A stretch of 64,000 bases of DNA from Saprospiraceae bacterium (GTDB lineage: Bacteria > Bacteroidota > Bacteroidia > Chitinophagales > Saprospiraceae). The notes beneath the pieces were generated by a model. That model worked only from the letters and a program-made list of their open reading frames with translations. It was not told the origin of the DNA and searched no databases. Position numbers and translations under genes: made by a program. Shown here piece by piece: positions 47,015-55,928 of this stretch. The stretch spans positions 169,501 to 233,500 of the forward strand of contig JADJOB010000002.1 in assembly GCA_016714025.1 (NCBI GenBank), in the 5' to 3' direction. The stretch's first letter is position 1. Each line of letters begins with the position of its first letter.

Positions 47015-47383
47015 TTATTTCATTGAATGCAATGCAACTCTGTTTCCCTCTGTGTCTATAAAATGTGCCATAAAGCCATTTTCACCAATTGATGTTTTTG
47101 GCATAATTATTTTTCCGCCCGCATTTTCAATCTTTGAAAGCGGAATGCTTAAATCATCTCCCCCATTCAAATAAACAATCGTTCCCTTGTCAGAGGGTAC
47201 AAACCCTTCACCTTGCGCAATTCCTCCGCCAACACCATTTTGCATATCGGCTGGAAGCATACCGTACTTTCCACCCGGGAATGGCATTTCCATAATTTCT
47301 GCACCAAAAAGCGTCTCATAAAATTTCTTTGCTCTTTCAAAATCTGTTACTGGTATTTCAAACCAATTAATCGCGTTTGTCAT
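47015..47383 (-). CDS. VOC family (glyoxalase/bleomycin-resistance fold) protein
   Basis: A 122-residue VOC protein starting MTNAINWFEIPVTDFERAKKFYETLFG, with KYGMLPADM, GTIVYLNGGDDLSIPLSKIENAGGKIIMPK and the ending HFIDTEGNRVALHS. The ATG at 47383 was chosen over a start at 47440, which adds residues unlike the family and overlaps the upstream DUF1905 gene. Members dimerise around a metal or ligand site; substrate unknown. Confidence 0.8.
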   Translation of the reverse strand: MTNAINWFEIPVTDFERAKKFYETLFGAEIMEMPFPGGKYGMLPADMQNGVGGGIAQGEGFVPSDKGTIVYLNGGDDLSIPLSKIENAGGKIIMPKTSIGENGFMAHFIDTEGNRVALHSMK

Positions 47384-47402
47384 TTTTTTTATTTTAAAAT
47401 TG

Positions 47403-47705
47403 TTAAACCCAAATATAAATAGTAATTGTTTGACCAGCAATTATTTGCTCTTTTTTTCTAATTTCCAATTTTAATGGGAGAATATACGTTTTCCGTTTCG
47501 TGTCAAACCAAATTGCCGTTTTCCATTCTGTTGCCCCAACTTTTGCAGTTGCTTTTAATCGACCCCATCCTTCTTCCTCTGATTTTAAGTTTTCTCTAAT
47601 TTCCTTTGAAAAGTCAAGGGGCAGAGAAACAAAATACCAACTACCAGGTCCATCATAAACCCAAACATTCGCATTAAATTTATATTGTATTCCATTCTTT
47701 TCCAT
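47403..47705 (-). CDS. DUF1905 domain protein
   Basis: A 100-residue protein with the DUF1905 pattern: YKFNANVWVYDGPGSWYFVSLP near residues 7-28, a Gly-Trp-Gly turn GWGRLKATAKVGATEWKTAIW, and the ending YILPLKLEIRKKEQIIAGQ. This is a small beta-barrel of unknown function, often found alone or joined to YdeI-like domains. It lies 19 nt upstream of the VOC gene on the same strand. Confidence 0.75.
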   Translation of the reverse strand: MEKNGIQYKFNANVWVYDGPGSWYFVSLPLDFSKEIRENLKSEEEGWGRLKATAKVGATEWKTAIWFDTKRKTYILPLKLEIRKKEQIIAGQTITIYIWV

Positions 47706-47918
47706 AGTCTGTAAATGTAGGTTTCACTCTATAGCTACACATGTGTATAAATTTAACCAAGTGCCAATTTAAATTCACGATCAGTCAAAATACCACTACT
47801 TTTTACCAAAAATACGAATGTTTGATTAACCATTGAATCCACAGGATCTTTTAATCTCTTTTTTTGCGTTCGATTTACGCTCGCTTTAAAGTGAATGATG
47901 TCAAGGAATGGAGTGCTT

Positions 47919-48497
47919 TTACTTTACATCTGCTCTGTATTCAATTTGATGGACGCTTCCAATTTTCCATATTCCTTCTTCTTTGACATAAATATCAGCC
48001 CATGTCATATACTCATTCCAATTTTTATCCATTGCAATCGTGTCATGCAGAATGCCTTTGTTCTCAACAATGTTTCGATAAGTTAGAACTCCTATATCAC
48101 CAAAAAACTGCAAAACAAGATTTTCATATTTGACTGCGGTTACTGTATCAGTACAAGTCGTCCGGTCCTTTATATAATCTGCTCTATTATAAAACTCATC
48201 CTCTGCACGAAAAGCGAAATTCTTAGCCAAAATCTTGTTGAACAAAGATTCATCTTTTGTCTGCATAGCAAGCGGGAAATTGCGTTTAACTTTCAAGATC
48301 TCCTTGGCATCTTTTATCTGCGCCTCAGTGTTATTAGATATTAAAACAAAATGGTCAATGTCAACTGTCGGAGTTAGATTTTCTTCTGCAATTGATGTCT
48401 GAACAAATTTATTGTCAGTTTCAAATTTGGATTCATTGTCATTACACCCAAAACAAAATGTCCAAATGCAAATTAATAAAGCCACAATCAATTTCAT
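47919..48497 (-). CDS. NTF2-like (DUF4440-type) lipoprotein
   Basis: A 192-residue lipoprotein with signal MKLIVALLICIWTFCFGC (lipobox Cys18). Residues about 65-190 follow an NTF2-like cone: KRNFPLAMQTKDESLFNKILAKNFAF, YNRADYIKDRTTCTDTV, LTYRNIVENKG and WADIYVKEEGIWKIGSVHQIEY. It is not close in sequence to the lipoprotein at 7633-8118. It is the upstream end of the small accessory gene run. Confidence 0.7.
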   Translation of the reverse strand: MKLIVALLICIWTFCFGCNDNESKFETDNKFVQTSIAEENLTPTVDIDHFVLISNNTEAQIKDAKEILKVKRNFPLAMQTKDESLFNKILAKNFAFRAEDEFYNRADYIKDRTTCTDTVTAVKYENLVLQFFGDIGVLTYRNIVENKGILHDTIAMDKNWNEYMTWADIYVKEEGIWKIGSVHQIEYRADVK

Positions 48498-48879
48498 AAA
48501 TTAAGTTTAAACTTTCAGGTGATTCCAGTTCAAAGGTAGTGTTGCTGTAGTTAATTTCTTACATTTAGTTTGGGGTTATTATGCCTCCAAAGCATAACGA
48601 ATTTGGTTTTATGCAACAGCACTAAACATAAGCAAAAGTCAAACGGTATAAATCTGGAAAAAATTATACCATAGAAGCGGGTACTGTAAAGTTAGCACAA
48701 TAACCTGTCAACTGTGGTTTGCTATTGATGCGGTGTCTGTCAAATTATGCGGTAAACCCGTGGGGTTGCCTGCACGGATTTGTGCGAGGCTGCAAATGCA
48801 AGTGCAAATGTGTTGGATCTATATTGATTAATCTTTTTCATTTTATGTAGGGTAATATTTGCCACTAGTACTGAGTTTC
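48498..48879. other. Structured intergenic region between accessory genes and nhaA
   Basis: 382 nt without a supported gene but with several hairpins: TTATGC/GCATAA around 48577-48597, AACCC/GGGTT around 48754-48768, and GCCTGCAC/GTGCGAGGC around 48767-48790, followed by repeated TGCAAATGCAAGTGCAAATG. It is more GC-rich and more structured than other gaps in the window. Confidence 0.45.
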
Positions 48880-50040
48880 TCAGTCCCCGTCTTTTGTTTC
48901 TGTTGTTGGGTCTTTTAATGTTGACCAAAGCCATAAATAGCCAAGTGTTCCTGCCACAAGTGAAGCAATTAAAATTGCAATCTTTGACTGCGTGATTAGG
49001 TCAGGATTGTCAAATGCAAGTAGCGTAATAAAGATGGACATGGTAAAACCGATGCCTCCTAAAAGTCCGACACCGATTACCTGCTTCCAATTTAAATCGT
49101 CTGGCAAAGTACAAAGTCCAAGAGATACAGCTATGAAACTGAAAAGAAAAATACCGAGTGGTTTACCAACTAATAATCCTACAAAAATTCCAATACTGTT
49201 TGCTAGAGTTAAACCTGCCTGCCAACCGCTATCAATAGGGATACACGTATTTGCCAAAGCAAATAAAGGCAGAATGATAAACGCAACGGGTTTGTGTAAC
49301 CAATGTTGCAGTATGTAAGAAGGTGATTTTTCACCACCGTTACCGTATGGAATTGCAAACGCCAATAGCACTCCTGTGATTGTCGCATGAACACCTGACT
49401 GTTGCATAAAATACCACATGGCAACACCACCAACGAGATAAGGAATTAGGTTATGCACTTTCAGTCGGTTTAAGATAAGCAGCAGTCCGAAAATTCCAAG
49501 TGCAAAAAACAAGTTTGTAAACACTAATGTGCTTGTGTAAAAAATTGCAATAACTATGATTGCTCCCAAATCGTCAATAACTGCCAACGCTATCAATAAA
49601 ACTTTAAGCGATGCAGGAACACGATTACCCAATAGAGAAAGTATCCCGATTGCAAAAGCAATGTCCGTAGCCATTGGAATACCAGCTCCTGATTGAGTAT
49701 CTGTCCCAAAATTGAAAAGCAAAAACAGACCTGCTGGAACAAGCATACCACCAAGTGCTGCAAAGATTGGCAGTGCGGCGTTTTTAAAACTTGAAAGTTC
49801 TCCATCATAAATTTCTCTTTCTAGCTCTAAACCGATAAGCAAAAAGAAGATGGTCATTAGTCCGTCATTTATCCAATGTATTGAACTATGTCCACCAATT
49901 TGAAAATTCCACAATTGTAAATAGTTGTGTTGAAAAAATGAGTTTGCAAGCAAAAGCGAAAGTGTTGCGCTACAAATAAGCAAGATACCTCCTGCCTTCT
50001 CGCTTTCAAAAAACTCTATGAATAATTTAGAGAGCTTCAT
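48880..50040 (-). CDS. nhaA: Na+/H+ antiporter NhaA
   Basis: A 386-residue NhaA-type antiporter with about 11-12 transmembrane spans, which exports Na+ in exchange for H+. The signature ALAVIDDLGAIIVIAIFYT holds the paired Asp residues of the ion site (about 168-169). Other matches are HWINDGLMTIFFLLIGLELEREI near residues 54-76 and GIPMATDIAFAIGIL. It starts directly after the otsA stop codon, with no gap, so it shares the otsB-otsA transcript. The context points to salt-stress response. Confidence 0.95.
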   Translation of the reverse strand: MKLSKLFIEFFESEKAGGILLICSATLSLLLANSFFQHNYLQLWNFQIGGHSSIHWINDGLMTIFFLLIGLELEREIYDGELSSFKNAALPIFAALGGMLVPAGLFLLFNFGTDTQSGAGIPMATDIAFAIGILSLLGNRVPASLKVLLIALAVIDDLGAIIVIAIFYTSTLVFTNLFFALGIFGLLLILNRLKVHNLIPYLVGGVAMWYFMQQSGVHATITGVLLAFAIPYGNGGEKSPSYILQHWLHKPVAFIILPLFALANTCIPIDSGWQAGLTLANSIGIFVGLLVGKPLGIFLFSFIAVSLGLCTLPDDLNWKQVIGVGLLGGIGFTMSIFITLLAFDNPDLITQSKIAILIASLVAGTLGYLWLWSTLKDPTTETKDGD

Positions 50041-52263
50041 TTATATGAGATTTGCCATTGTTCTAAGAAGGTTTGCAGCCCATGTGTATATGTTGTTTGA
50101 AATAATGTCCTGTCTCAACATTTGCATACGGAGTTGTTGTTCGCTTTGGGGCATTTCGAGCGCAAGTTTGATGGCTTCCGCTGTGCGTTCAGTATCGTAA
50201 GGGTTGATTATTAATGCACCTTTCATTTGCTGTGACGCTCCTGCAAAACGACTGAGAATAAGCACACCATCATTTTGACTGCGTTCGGCAATAAATTCTT
50301 TTGCAACAAGGTTCATGCCATCATGCAGAGATGTTACCATGCACAAATCAGCAGATATATAAAAGGGTTTTATTTCCTGATGGCTGTGATGTTTTTTGAG
50401 AAGCAAAATTGCTTTCCAGTTTTTTTGTTTGAAACGATGATTAATTCTTTCTGCTTCCTTTTCAACTGCACTAACCATGTCAGCATAATTTTTAATGAGT
50501 GTGCGACTTGGAGCGCCTATCTGAATGAAGGTAAACTTACCTATAAAGTCAGGATTTTTTTCAAAGAAGCGTTCAAGTGCAAGAAACTTTTCAATGATGC
50601 CTTTAGTGTAGTCAATGCGGTCAACACCAATACCGAAATGTTCAGCTGTAATACCCTGCTCAGCTAAAATATGTGAGGGATTTGTTTTTTTAGAATGATT
50701 CTCGAAATCTTTTGGAGTAAATGCAATGCTGATAGGAAAAGGTTTTACAAGTGTTGTGTGTCCACTCATTCTAACCGAAAAATTTTCCCAAAGGACACGC
50801 GATTCAAGCGAGTTATTTACGGTTTCAAGAAAATGATTGCAATGATATTGAGTGTGAAAACCAATTAAATCAGCCCCCAACATGCCTATCAGAATTTCTT
50901 TTTGCCAGGGACAAATGCCGAATGATTCGGGATTAGGCCAGGGAATATGCCAGAAAATAGCGACACAGGCTTTGGGTTTTTCTTTTTTGATGAGTTCGGG
51001 CAACAGTGCAAAATGATAATCCTGAATTAAAATGAAAGGGGCTTCTTGATTTTTAGTTTCTTCAATTACAGCATCGGCAAAATCTTGATTTACTTTTTTA
51101 TAATAATGCCAATCGTCTTTTCGGAAAACTGGTCGAGTATGAGCAATGTGACATAGTGGCCAAAGTCCTTCATTTGAAAAGCCGTAGTAGAAATGTTCTT
51201 CTTCTTCTTTGGTCTGCCACAATCTTCGCAAAGTGTATTTTGGTTCTTCAGGTGGAACTTGAATTTTATCATGCTTATTAACGGTTTCCCTATCTGCATC
51301 ACCACTGCCCGAAGCAATCCAAAGCCCACCACATGCCTTTAGAATCGGCTCCATTGCGGTAATCATTCCGCTTGCGGGAACAATACATTTGATTTCTTTT
51401 CCTGCATGAATGTGCATATAAGGTTCACGGTTAGAAACTACCACCAAATTTTTGTTTTGTAATAGAGTTTCTACTTCTACTTTGAGTCGTTCAGGTGTCC
51501 AAACCGATTCAGCATTTGCTCGTAACCTTGCTTCTTCCTCTGCCGAAAGTTTCGCATCGTGCATGGCTTTGGCAATGTGCGTTATCTCTTTGTGAAGTGG
51601 TGCAAGAAAACTTGCTGGTGGGTTTGATTTGAGCTCATCAATGTTTCCGATTCGCGCAGCTTTCACCCAATCAACAATTTTATTTATGGGACTGAAAATT
51701 CCCCATCGAACTACAAGTATTGTAATGAATGAAACCAAAAGTGCCTGCATAAACCATCGGAAAAAATTGCGAAGCCAAATTCTGTTGATAATGTTTTCAA
51801 TGTGGTCTGCTGTAGAATAGCAGATGATAGTTTTATTCAAGAGGTCATTTGTTTTAACCGGCCTGATGTGTTGGTAGATTTTTCTGTTGTTAAAAGAAAA
51901 ATAATTTTTAACTGTTGTATCGGCAGTTGCAGCCTGAAAAATATAGTCGTTTGACTTTTCGAGTAAAGTAGTGGCAGGGGAACCAATAAAAAGAATGCTG
52001 TCAGAGCTGTAGTAAACTGTGATTGCAAGTAAGCGGTATTGGTTGAGGGTTTTATCAATGTATTCTTGTGTAAGTATGCCCGGCATCTTTTCGATTTCGG
52101 GCAAGTTGGATTCAATGAATCTTTCAGTAATAAGATTTACTTTTTCTTCTAACTCAACACTTAATCTTTCACGTTCATTTGAAATTTGAAAATACGTGAA
52201 GCCGAAAGCAACAAAGCCTACAGCTACAATGATGGATAGTATGAGTGCAAGATTTAACTTCAT
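50041..52263 (-). CDS. otsA: Membrane-anchored trehalose-6-phosphate synthase with sensor-like N-terminus
   Basis: A 740-residue fusion. Residues 4-24 are a transmembrane helix, 25-168 an extracytoplasmic domain, about 169-186 a second helix, and 187-245 a HAMP-like linker (SPINKIVDWVKAARIGNIDEL). Residues about 270-740 are a GT20 glycosyltransferase that makes trehalose 6-phosphate from a nucleotide-glucose and glucose 6-phosphate. Motifs: VVVSNRE (274-280), QDYH (414-417), HIPWP (439-443), VDRIDYTKG (547-555) and DGMNLVAKEF (648-657). The N-terminal layout is that of a two-component sensor, but the output is an enzyme. It overlaps otsB by 4 nt and abuts nhaA. Some relatives make other phosphorylated glucosides; the otsB neighbour favours trehalose. 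Confidence 0.9.
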   Translation of the reverse strand: MKLNLALILSIIVAVGFVAFGFTYFQISNERERLSVELEEKVNLITERFIESNLPEIEKMPGILTQEYIDKTLNQYRLLAITVYYSSDSILFIGSPATTLLEKSNDYIFQAATADTTVKNYFSFNNRKIYQHIRPVKTNDLLNKTIICYSTADHIENIINRIWLRNFFRWFMQALLVSFITILVVRWGIFSPINKIVDWVKAARIGNIDELKSNPPASFLAPLHKEITHIAKAMHDAKLSAEEEARLRANAESVWTPERLKVEVETLLQNKNLVVVSNREPYMHIHAGKEIKCIVPASGMITAMEPILKACGGLWIASGSGDADRETVNKHDKIQVPPEEPKYTLRRLWQTKEEEEHFYYGFSNEGLWPLCHIAHTRPVFRKDDWHYYKKVNQDFADAVIEETKNQEAPFILIQDYHFALLPELIKKEKPKACVAIFWHIPWPNPESFGICPWQKEILIGMLGADLIGFHTQYHCNHFLETVNNSLESRVLWENFSVRMSGHTTLVKPFPISIAFTPKDFENHSKKTNPSHILAEQGITAEHFGIGVDRIDYTKGIIEKFLALERFFEKNPDFIGKFTFIQIGAPSRTLIKNYADMVSAVEKEAERINHRFKQKNWKAILLLKKHHSHQEIKPFYISADLCMVTSLHDGMNLVAKEFIAERSQNDGVLILSRFAGASQQMKGALIINPYDTERTAEAIKLALEMPQSEQQLRMQMLRQDIISNNIYTWAANLLRTMANLI

Positions 52264-53006
52264 TTTGTTAATTGCGAAAGCAAGTTTAGAACTTCCGATA
52301 CGGATTTCAGTTTGTGTTTAGCAAAAGTTTTTCCCTCACCAACCTTAATTGTATAAGCATTGAGGTTGTCCAACAATGCGCGAAACATATCTTCATCAGT
52401 CTGGTCGTCACCAATGGATAATACATAATCATAGTTGTTCTGCAAAAACACTTTATTAACCGCTTTGCCTTTATCAATTTCATTATTCATTAGTTCAACA
52501 ATTTTATTGCCATCAATGATTCGCAAATTGTAAGATCGCACACTGTCCCTCAGTGCGCGAATTAAGTCTCTAGAATATTCATACCCCAACTCTGTTTGAA
52601 CATTTCTGTAATGCCATGTGAGAGAATATTGTTTCTCTTCAACAAATGAATTGGAACAGGATAAAGTAAAACGCTCAAATATTGGAAGGACTGATTGTTT
52701 CCATAAATCGTTTTCAATTACCAGTTTCTTCCATCTTCCGTTTTCTTTTATCATTGCTCCATGCTCAGCTATAATATTTACTGGAAGATCGCCCAAAAAA
52801 CTATCAATTTCATATTGCCTTCTGCCCGATATAATGATTACGTTGGTTTGATGGTTGTCCGTTAGGGACTTTAAAATTTCTAATAACTGAGCAGATGGTT
52901 TTGCTTTATCAGGCATTGACTCAAAATCAACAAGTGTTCCGTCATAGTCAAGAAGAATTAATTTGTTGGCAGCTGTTTTATATTTTTCTGTGAAGATGCT
53001 ATGCAT
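52260..53006 (-). CDS. otsB: Trehalose-6-phosphate phosphatase
   Basis: A 248-residue HAD-family phosphatase that removes phosphate from trehalose 6-phosphate. Motif 1 is LLDYDGTLVDF with Asp20 and Asp22. Motif 2 lies in VIIISGRR and the end has LSIGDDQTDEDMFRAL (motif 4). Length and the IIAEHGAMIKENGRW segment agree with OtsB. It is first in the otsB-otsA-nhaA operon and its stop overlaps the otsA start (ATGA). A -7 box lies 35 nt upstream of the ATG. Confidence 0.93.
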   Translation of the reverse strand: MHSIFTEKYKTAANKLILLDYDGTLVDFESMPDKAKPSAQLLEILKSLTDNHQTNVIIISGRRQYEIDSFLGDLPVNIIAEHGAMIKENGRWKKLVIENDLWKQSVLPIFERFTLSCSNSFVEEKQYSLTWHYRNVQTELGYEYSRDLIRALRDSVRSYNLRIIDGNKIVELMNNEIDKGKAVNKVFLQNNYDYVLSIGDDQTDEDMFRALLDNLNAYTIKVGEGKTFAKHKLKSVSEVLNLLSQLTK

Positions 53007-53041
53007 GTTACTGAAATAATAGTTGTCACCTTTGTTTTGAA

Positions 53042-53049
53042 CAAAGTTA
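53042..53049 (-). promoter_or_regulatory. Putative promoter of otsB-otsA-nhaA
   Basis: The minus strand reads TAACTTTG, a full TAnnTTTG match. A TTG lies 14 nt further upstream, closer than ideal. Confidence 0.45.
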
Positions 53050-53496
53050 GTATTTTAAAAGGACAATCCGCTATAAAAAAAACGGTCTATGCACTTTGGG
53101 CAAAAGTGAAGCAATACTGAGATTGCATTGCATGTGGCCATGCTTCTCTTTTGTTTTTTATAGATTCTTTTTCATTTAGTTGTCAATAGTCATGTTAATG
53201 TAAACATGGTGTCTAAAAATGGTCGAGTATAACATACAAATCTACGCAATCATTACACTATGCTACTTATCCACGCATTGCACAATTCCATTCAATTATG
53301 AAAAATTTCAACTCAGTAATTCAAGTTGAAACCCACAAAAAAAAGCTGAATTAATATACCAAATGAATTTTTTAATCGATCATTGAATTCATTTCATTTA
53401 CTGATAGAGTGCATCAGTAATTTAGACAACTTAACTACAGACTTCTTTTCTAAAGACTTCCTCTCTACAGACTTCCTCTCTCTACAGACTTCCTCC
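53050..53496. other. Intergenic region with 16-17-nt repeat at its right end
   Basis: AT-rich gap between otsB and the M28 gene. At about 53431-53500 the phrase ACAGACTTCCTCTCT recurs four times with a spacing of 16-19 nt, ending just at the stop of the M28 gene. The remainder (53050-53430) shows no gene or strong hairpin. Confidence 0.55.
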
Positions 53497-54714
53497 CTAA
53501 AAAACAACCTTCTTCACCAAAACCTCGTCTTTGCGTTTTACTGTAACTTCCGCTTCCTGTCCTTTTTCAAATTTATTGAGGGCTTCCATATACTGGTACA
53601 CATCTTTTACCGGATAACTGCCGATCTGTATGATGATATCGCCTCCTAATAAGCCGGCTTTTTGAGCAGGGCGGTTATCCAACACTGCATCAATGCGCAT
53701 GCCTTCTCCATTAAAAACATAATCAGGCATTAAGCCCATGGTGACTTTAAAACTGCTGGCCTGTTGTTTATTTTCATCTTTTGTTTTTTGGAATGTCAAC
53801 GTGGGTTTGGCATTCAATTTTAATACTACACCCCAAATGATTTGGCTGACTTCCCAAATGCCATCGTAATTTACCAAAGGACTGTCATCGCTTGGTTTAT
53901 GGTAATCCTGATGCTGTCCGGTAAAAAAATGAAGGACCGGAATATCTTTTAAATAAAATGAAGTATGATCGGATGGACCAATGCCCCCATCGCTGTAATT
54001 AAAGCTGAACCCCGGCATTTTACAACTCTCTAAAATGTCTTTCCATTCCAAAGCAGTTCCTGCTCCACTAATTGCTATAGTTTTTTCTTTGTTGAGTCGA
54101 CCCACCATGTCCATATTAATCATCCCAAAGATGCTTTCTTTTGGAACAGTAGGATTTTCCATAAATGCCTTTGAACCGTATAAACCGTATTCTTCTCCGG
54201 AAAATGCAATGAATAAGACATTGAATTTTAATTTTTTCTCTTTCGTTAATTGGTCGGCTAAATACAATAATGCTGCTATACCACTGGCATTGTCATCCGC
54301 TCCATTGTGAATGGAATGATCGTCGGGACGTAAAGATCCTGCCATTCCATATCCCAAATGATCGTAATGTGCTCCAATCACCAGAGTCTTTTTTGCTTTT
54401 TTATCTAAAAATCCAATGACATTCTTCCCCATTTTGTCCAATTGACTGCCACCATGTGGATTTGAATTGAATTTAAACGCTTGAAACCATTCTTCACTGC
54501 CTTTTGGACTCAAACCCATTTTTAACATGCGTTCGGAGATATAATCTGCTGCCATGGCTTCTCCGACGGTTCCTGTTTGTCGACCTTCCAAATCATCTGA
54601 TGCCAGATAAACAACATCTACCCGAATCATGGTTTCCGGACTTAATTGGGCCTTTAACGACATACTTGAAGCTAAAAGCCTGAATATCAATAGATAAACT
54701 AAAATATTTTTCAT
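53497..54714 (-). CDS. M28-family zinc aminopeptidase with PDZ domain
   Basis: A 405-residue exported peptidase. A signal peptide covers residues 1-23 (MKNILVYLLIFRLLASSMSLKA). The M28 domain (about 25-310) carries the di-zinc motifs GAHYDHLG, HNGADDNASG, FSGEEYGLYGS, INMDMVG and SDHTSFYLKDIPVLHFF. A PDZ domain occupies about 320-405 (GLMPDYVFNGEGMRIDAVLDNRPAQKAGLLGGDIIIQIG). Such enzymes trim N-terminal residues of peptides outside the cytoplasm. The ATG at 54714 gives the signal peptide. Transcribed divergently from the gene at 54815. Confidence 0.9.
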   Translation of the reverse strand: MKNILVYLLIFRLLASSMSLKAQLSPETMIRVDVVYLASDDLEGRQTGTVGEAMAADYISERMLKMGLSPKGSEEWFQAFKFNSNPHGGSQLDKMGKNVIGFLDKKAKKTLVIGAHYDHLGYGMAGSLRPDDHSIHNGADDNASGIAALLYLADQLTKEKKLKFNVLFIAFSGEEYGLYGSKAFMENPTVPKESIFGMINMDMVGRLNKEKTIAISGAGTALEWKDILESCKMPGFSFNYSDGGIGPSDHTSFYLKDIPVLHFFTGQHQDYHKPSDDSPLVNYDGIWEVSQIIWGVVLKLNAKPTLTFQKTKDENKQQASSFKVTMGLMPDYVFNGEGMRIDAVLDNRPAQKAGLLGGDIIIQIGSYPVKDVYQYMEALNKFEKGQEAEVTVKRKDEVLVKKVVF

Positions 54715-54748
54715 GAATTGCAAACTAAATTAAATTGTTATTAGAGTC

Positions 54749-54756
54749 CAAAGCTA
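54749..54756 (-). promoter_or_regulatory. Putative -7 box of the M28 gene
   Basis: TAGCTTTG on the minus strand, a full TAnnTTTG match, 34 nt before the ATG at 54714. Confidence 0.45.
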
Positions 54757-54789
54757 CCAAGAAAGCTGCAAAAACCGATTTCAAAGACT

Positions 54790-54797
54790 TAATTTTG
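54790..54797 (+). promoter_or_regulatory. Putative -7 box of the membrane SRPBCC gene
   Basis: TAATTTTG, a TAnnTTTG match, 17 nt before the ATG at 54815. It is back to back with the M28 box on the other strand. Confidence 0.4.
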
Positions 54798-54814
54798 CAA
54801 TCTAAAATTGGACT

Positions 54815-55924
54815 ATGTCTGCAAAGAAAATTGCCTTATACAGTGTCTTGTTAATTACAGTTATTTACTTGTTACTCTGCCTTTTAGGTCCTTCCTCTTA
54901 TAAATTTAATAACGATGTAAGAATTAACGGACCTCATAAAATTGTGTACCTGCTTTTAAATGATATTAAGGACTGGTCTAAATGGTTTAGTTGGAAAAAA
55001 GATGACCCTGATTTAAAATTTACGCCTGGCAATTTTCAATATGCCGTGGGTGCAAATTTCAGTTTTGAAGGCAAAAAAATGGGTACCGGAAGTGTCATCG
55101 TAGAAGAGTCGTATCAGGATTCTTTTATTACTGTGAACTTAAATGCATCCAAATTACCCAGCAACTTAAAACAACGTTGGCAAATTGTTTCTGAAAGTTC
55201 TAAAGCAGTTTATGTAAATTTAACAGCCAGACTTCAAGGTGAAATTCCTTTTTATAAACGAGGGTATTATTTTGGATTAAAAAAACAGTTGGATGAAATG
55301 CTTACCAATGATTTGGAAGGCATGAAGGGCTATATTGAAAATTTATTGAAAGACAGTTTTGGAATTTCAAAAACCATCTATCCTGGAAATCATTATTTTG
55401 GAATTATGAATATAGTTCAGAATAATAAGATTCCTTCATTCTATGCAAAGAGTTATCCAAAAATTTATAATTTTCTAGACTCGCTTAAAATTCCAATTAC
55501 AGGACCTCCGGCTGGTTTAATTTTAGACTGGGAAGGTTCTACCGGACAGGTTTACATTCTTGCCGCCTTACCAACTGAAAACAAATTACCAAATTATGCA
55601 GGTTGGACAACTTTTGATATCCCTCCAATGGAATGTTTTAAATTAGAACATTACGGAAGTTATGCTACCCTTCGAAATGCACACGTAAAGCTGAGTTACC
55701 TCATGGATAATTCTCCTTTTACCCTGGCACCTCCAATCATTGAAGAATATGTTACCTCCCCTTCTCAACAGCCGGATACCTCAAAATGGTTGACCAATAT
55801 TTATTATCTGTTGGATCAAAAAGGAGGCTATTCAAAGACGCTTGAACAAAAGAAAACTTTGGAAGATCAAATTAAAAAGGAAGAAGAAGAGCGAAGGAAA
55901 AAATTGAGGGATGTTTATAGATAG
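54815..55924 (+). CDS. Membrane-anchored SRPBCC plus GyrI-like protein
   Basis: A 369-residue protein with one N-terminal transmembrane helix (residues 6-25, IALYSVLLITVIYLLLCLLG). An SRPBCC-like domain occupies about 30-175 (NNDVRINGPHKIVYLLLNDIKDWSKWFSWKK). The second domain, about 185-345, resembles the GyrI/SOUL-like effector-binding fold (YPGNHYFGIMNIVQNNKIPSFYAKSYPKIY, then MECFKLEHYGSYATLRNAHVKL). A basic coiled tail ends the protein (EEEERRKKLRDVYR). Both domains are ligand-binding folds. The ligand is unknown; placement at the membrane suggests sensing or carrying small molecules. Confidence 0.7.
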   Translation: MSAKKIALYSVLLITVIYLLLCLLGPSSYKFNNDVRINGPHKIVYLLLNDIKDWSKWFSWKKDDPDLKFTPGNFQYAVGANFSFEGKKMGTGSVIVEESYQDSFITVNLNASKLPSNLKQRWQIVSESSKAVYVNLTARLQGEIPFYKRGYYFGLKKQLDEMLTNDLEGMKGYIENLLKDSFGISKTIYPGNHYFGIMNIVQNNKIPSFYAKSYPKIYNFLDSLKIPITGPPAGLILDWEGSTGQVYILAALPTENKLPNYAGWTTFDIPPMECFKLEHYGSYATLRNAHVKLSYLMDNSPFTLAPPIIEEYVTSPSQQPDTSKWLTNIYYLLDQKGGYSKTLEQKKTLEDQIKKEEEERRKKLRDVYR

Positions 55925-55928
55925 TGAT

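Noticed and set aside
48498..48879. Integron attC site
   Set aside because: Hairpins are present, but no paired RYYYAAC/GTTRRRY core sites at the right spacing and no integrase gene were found.
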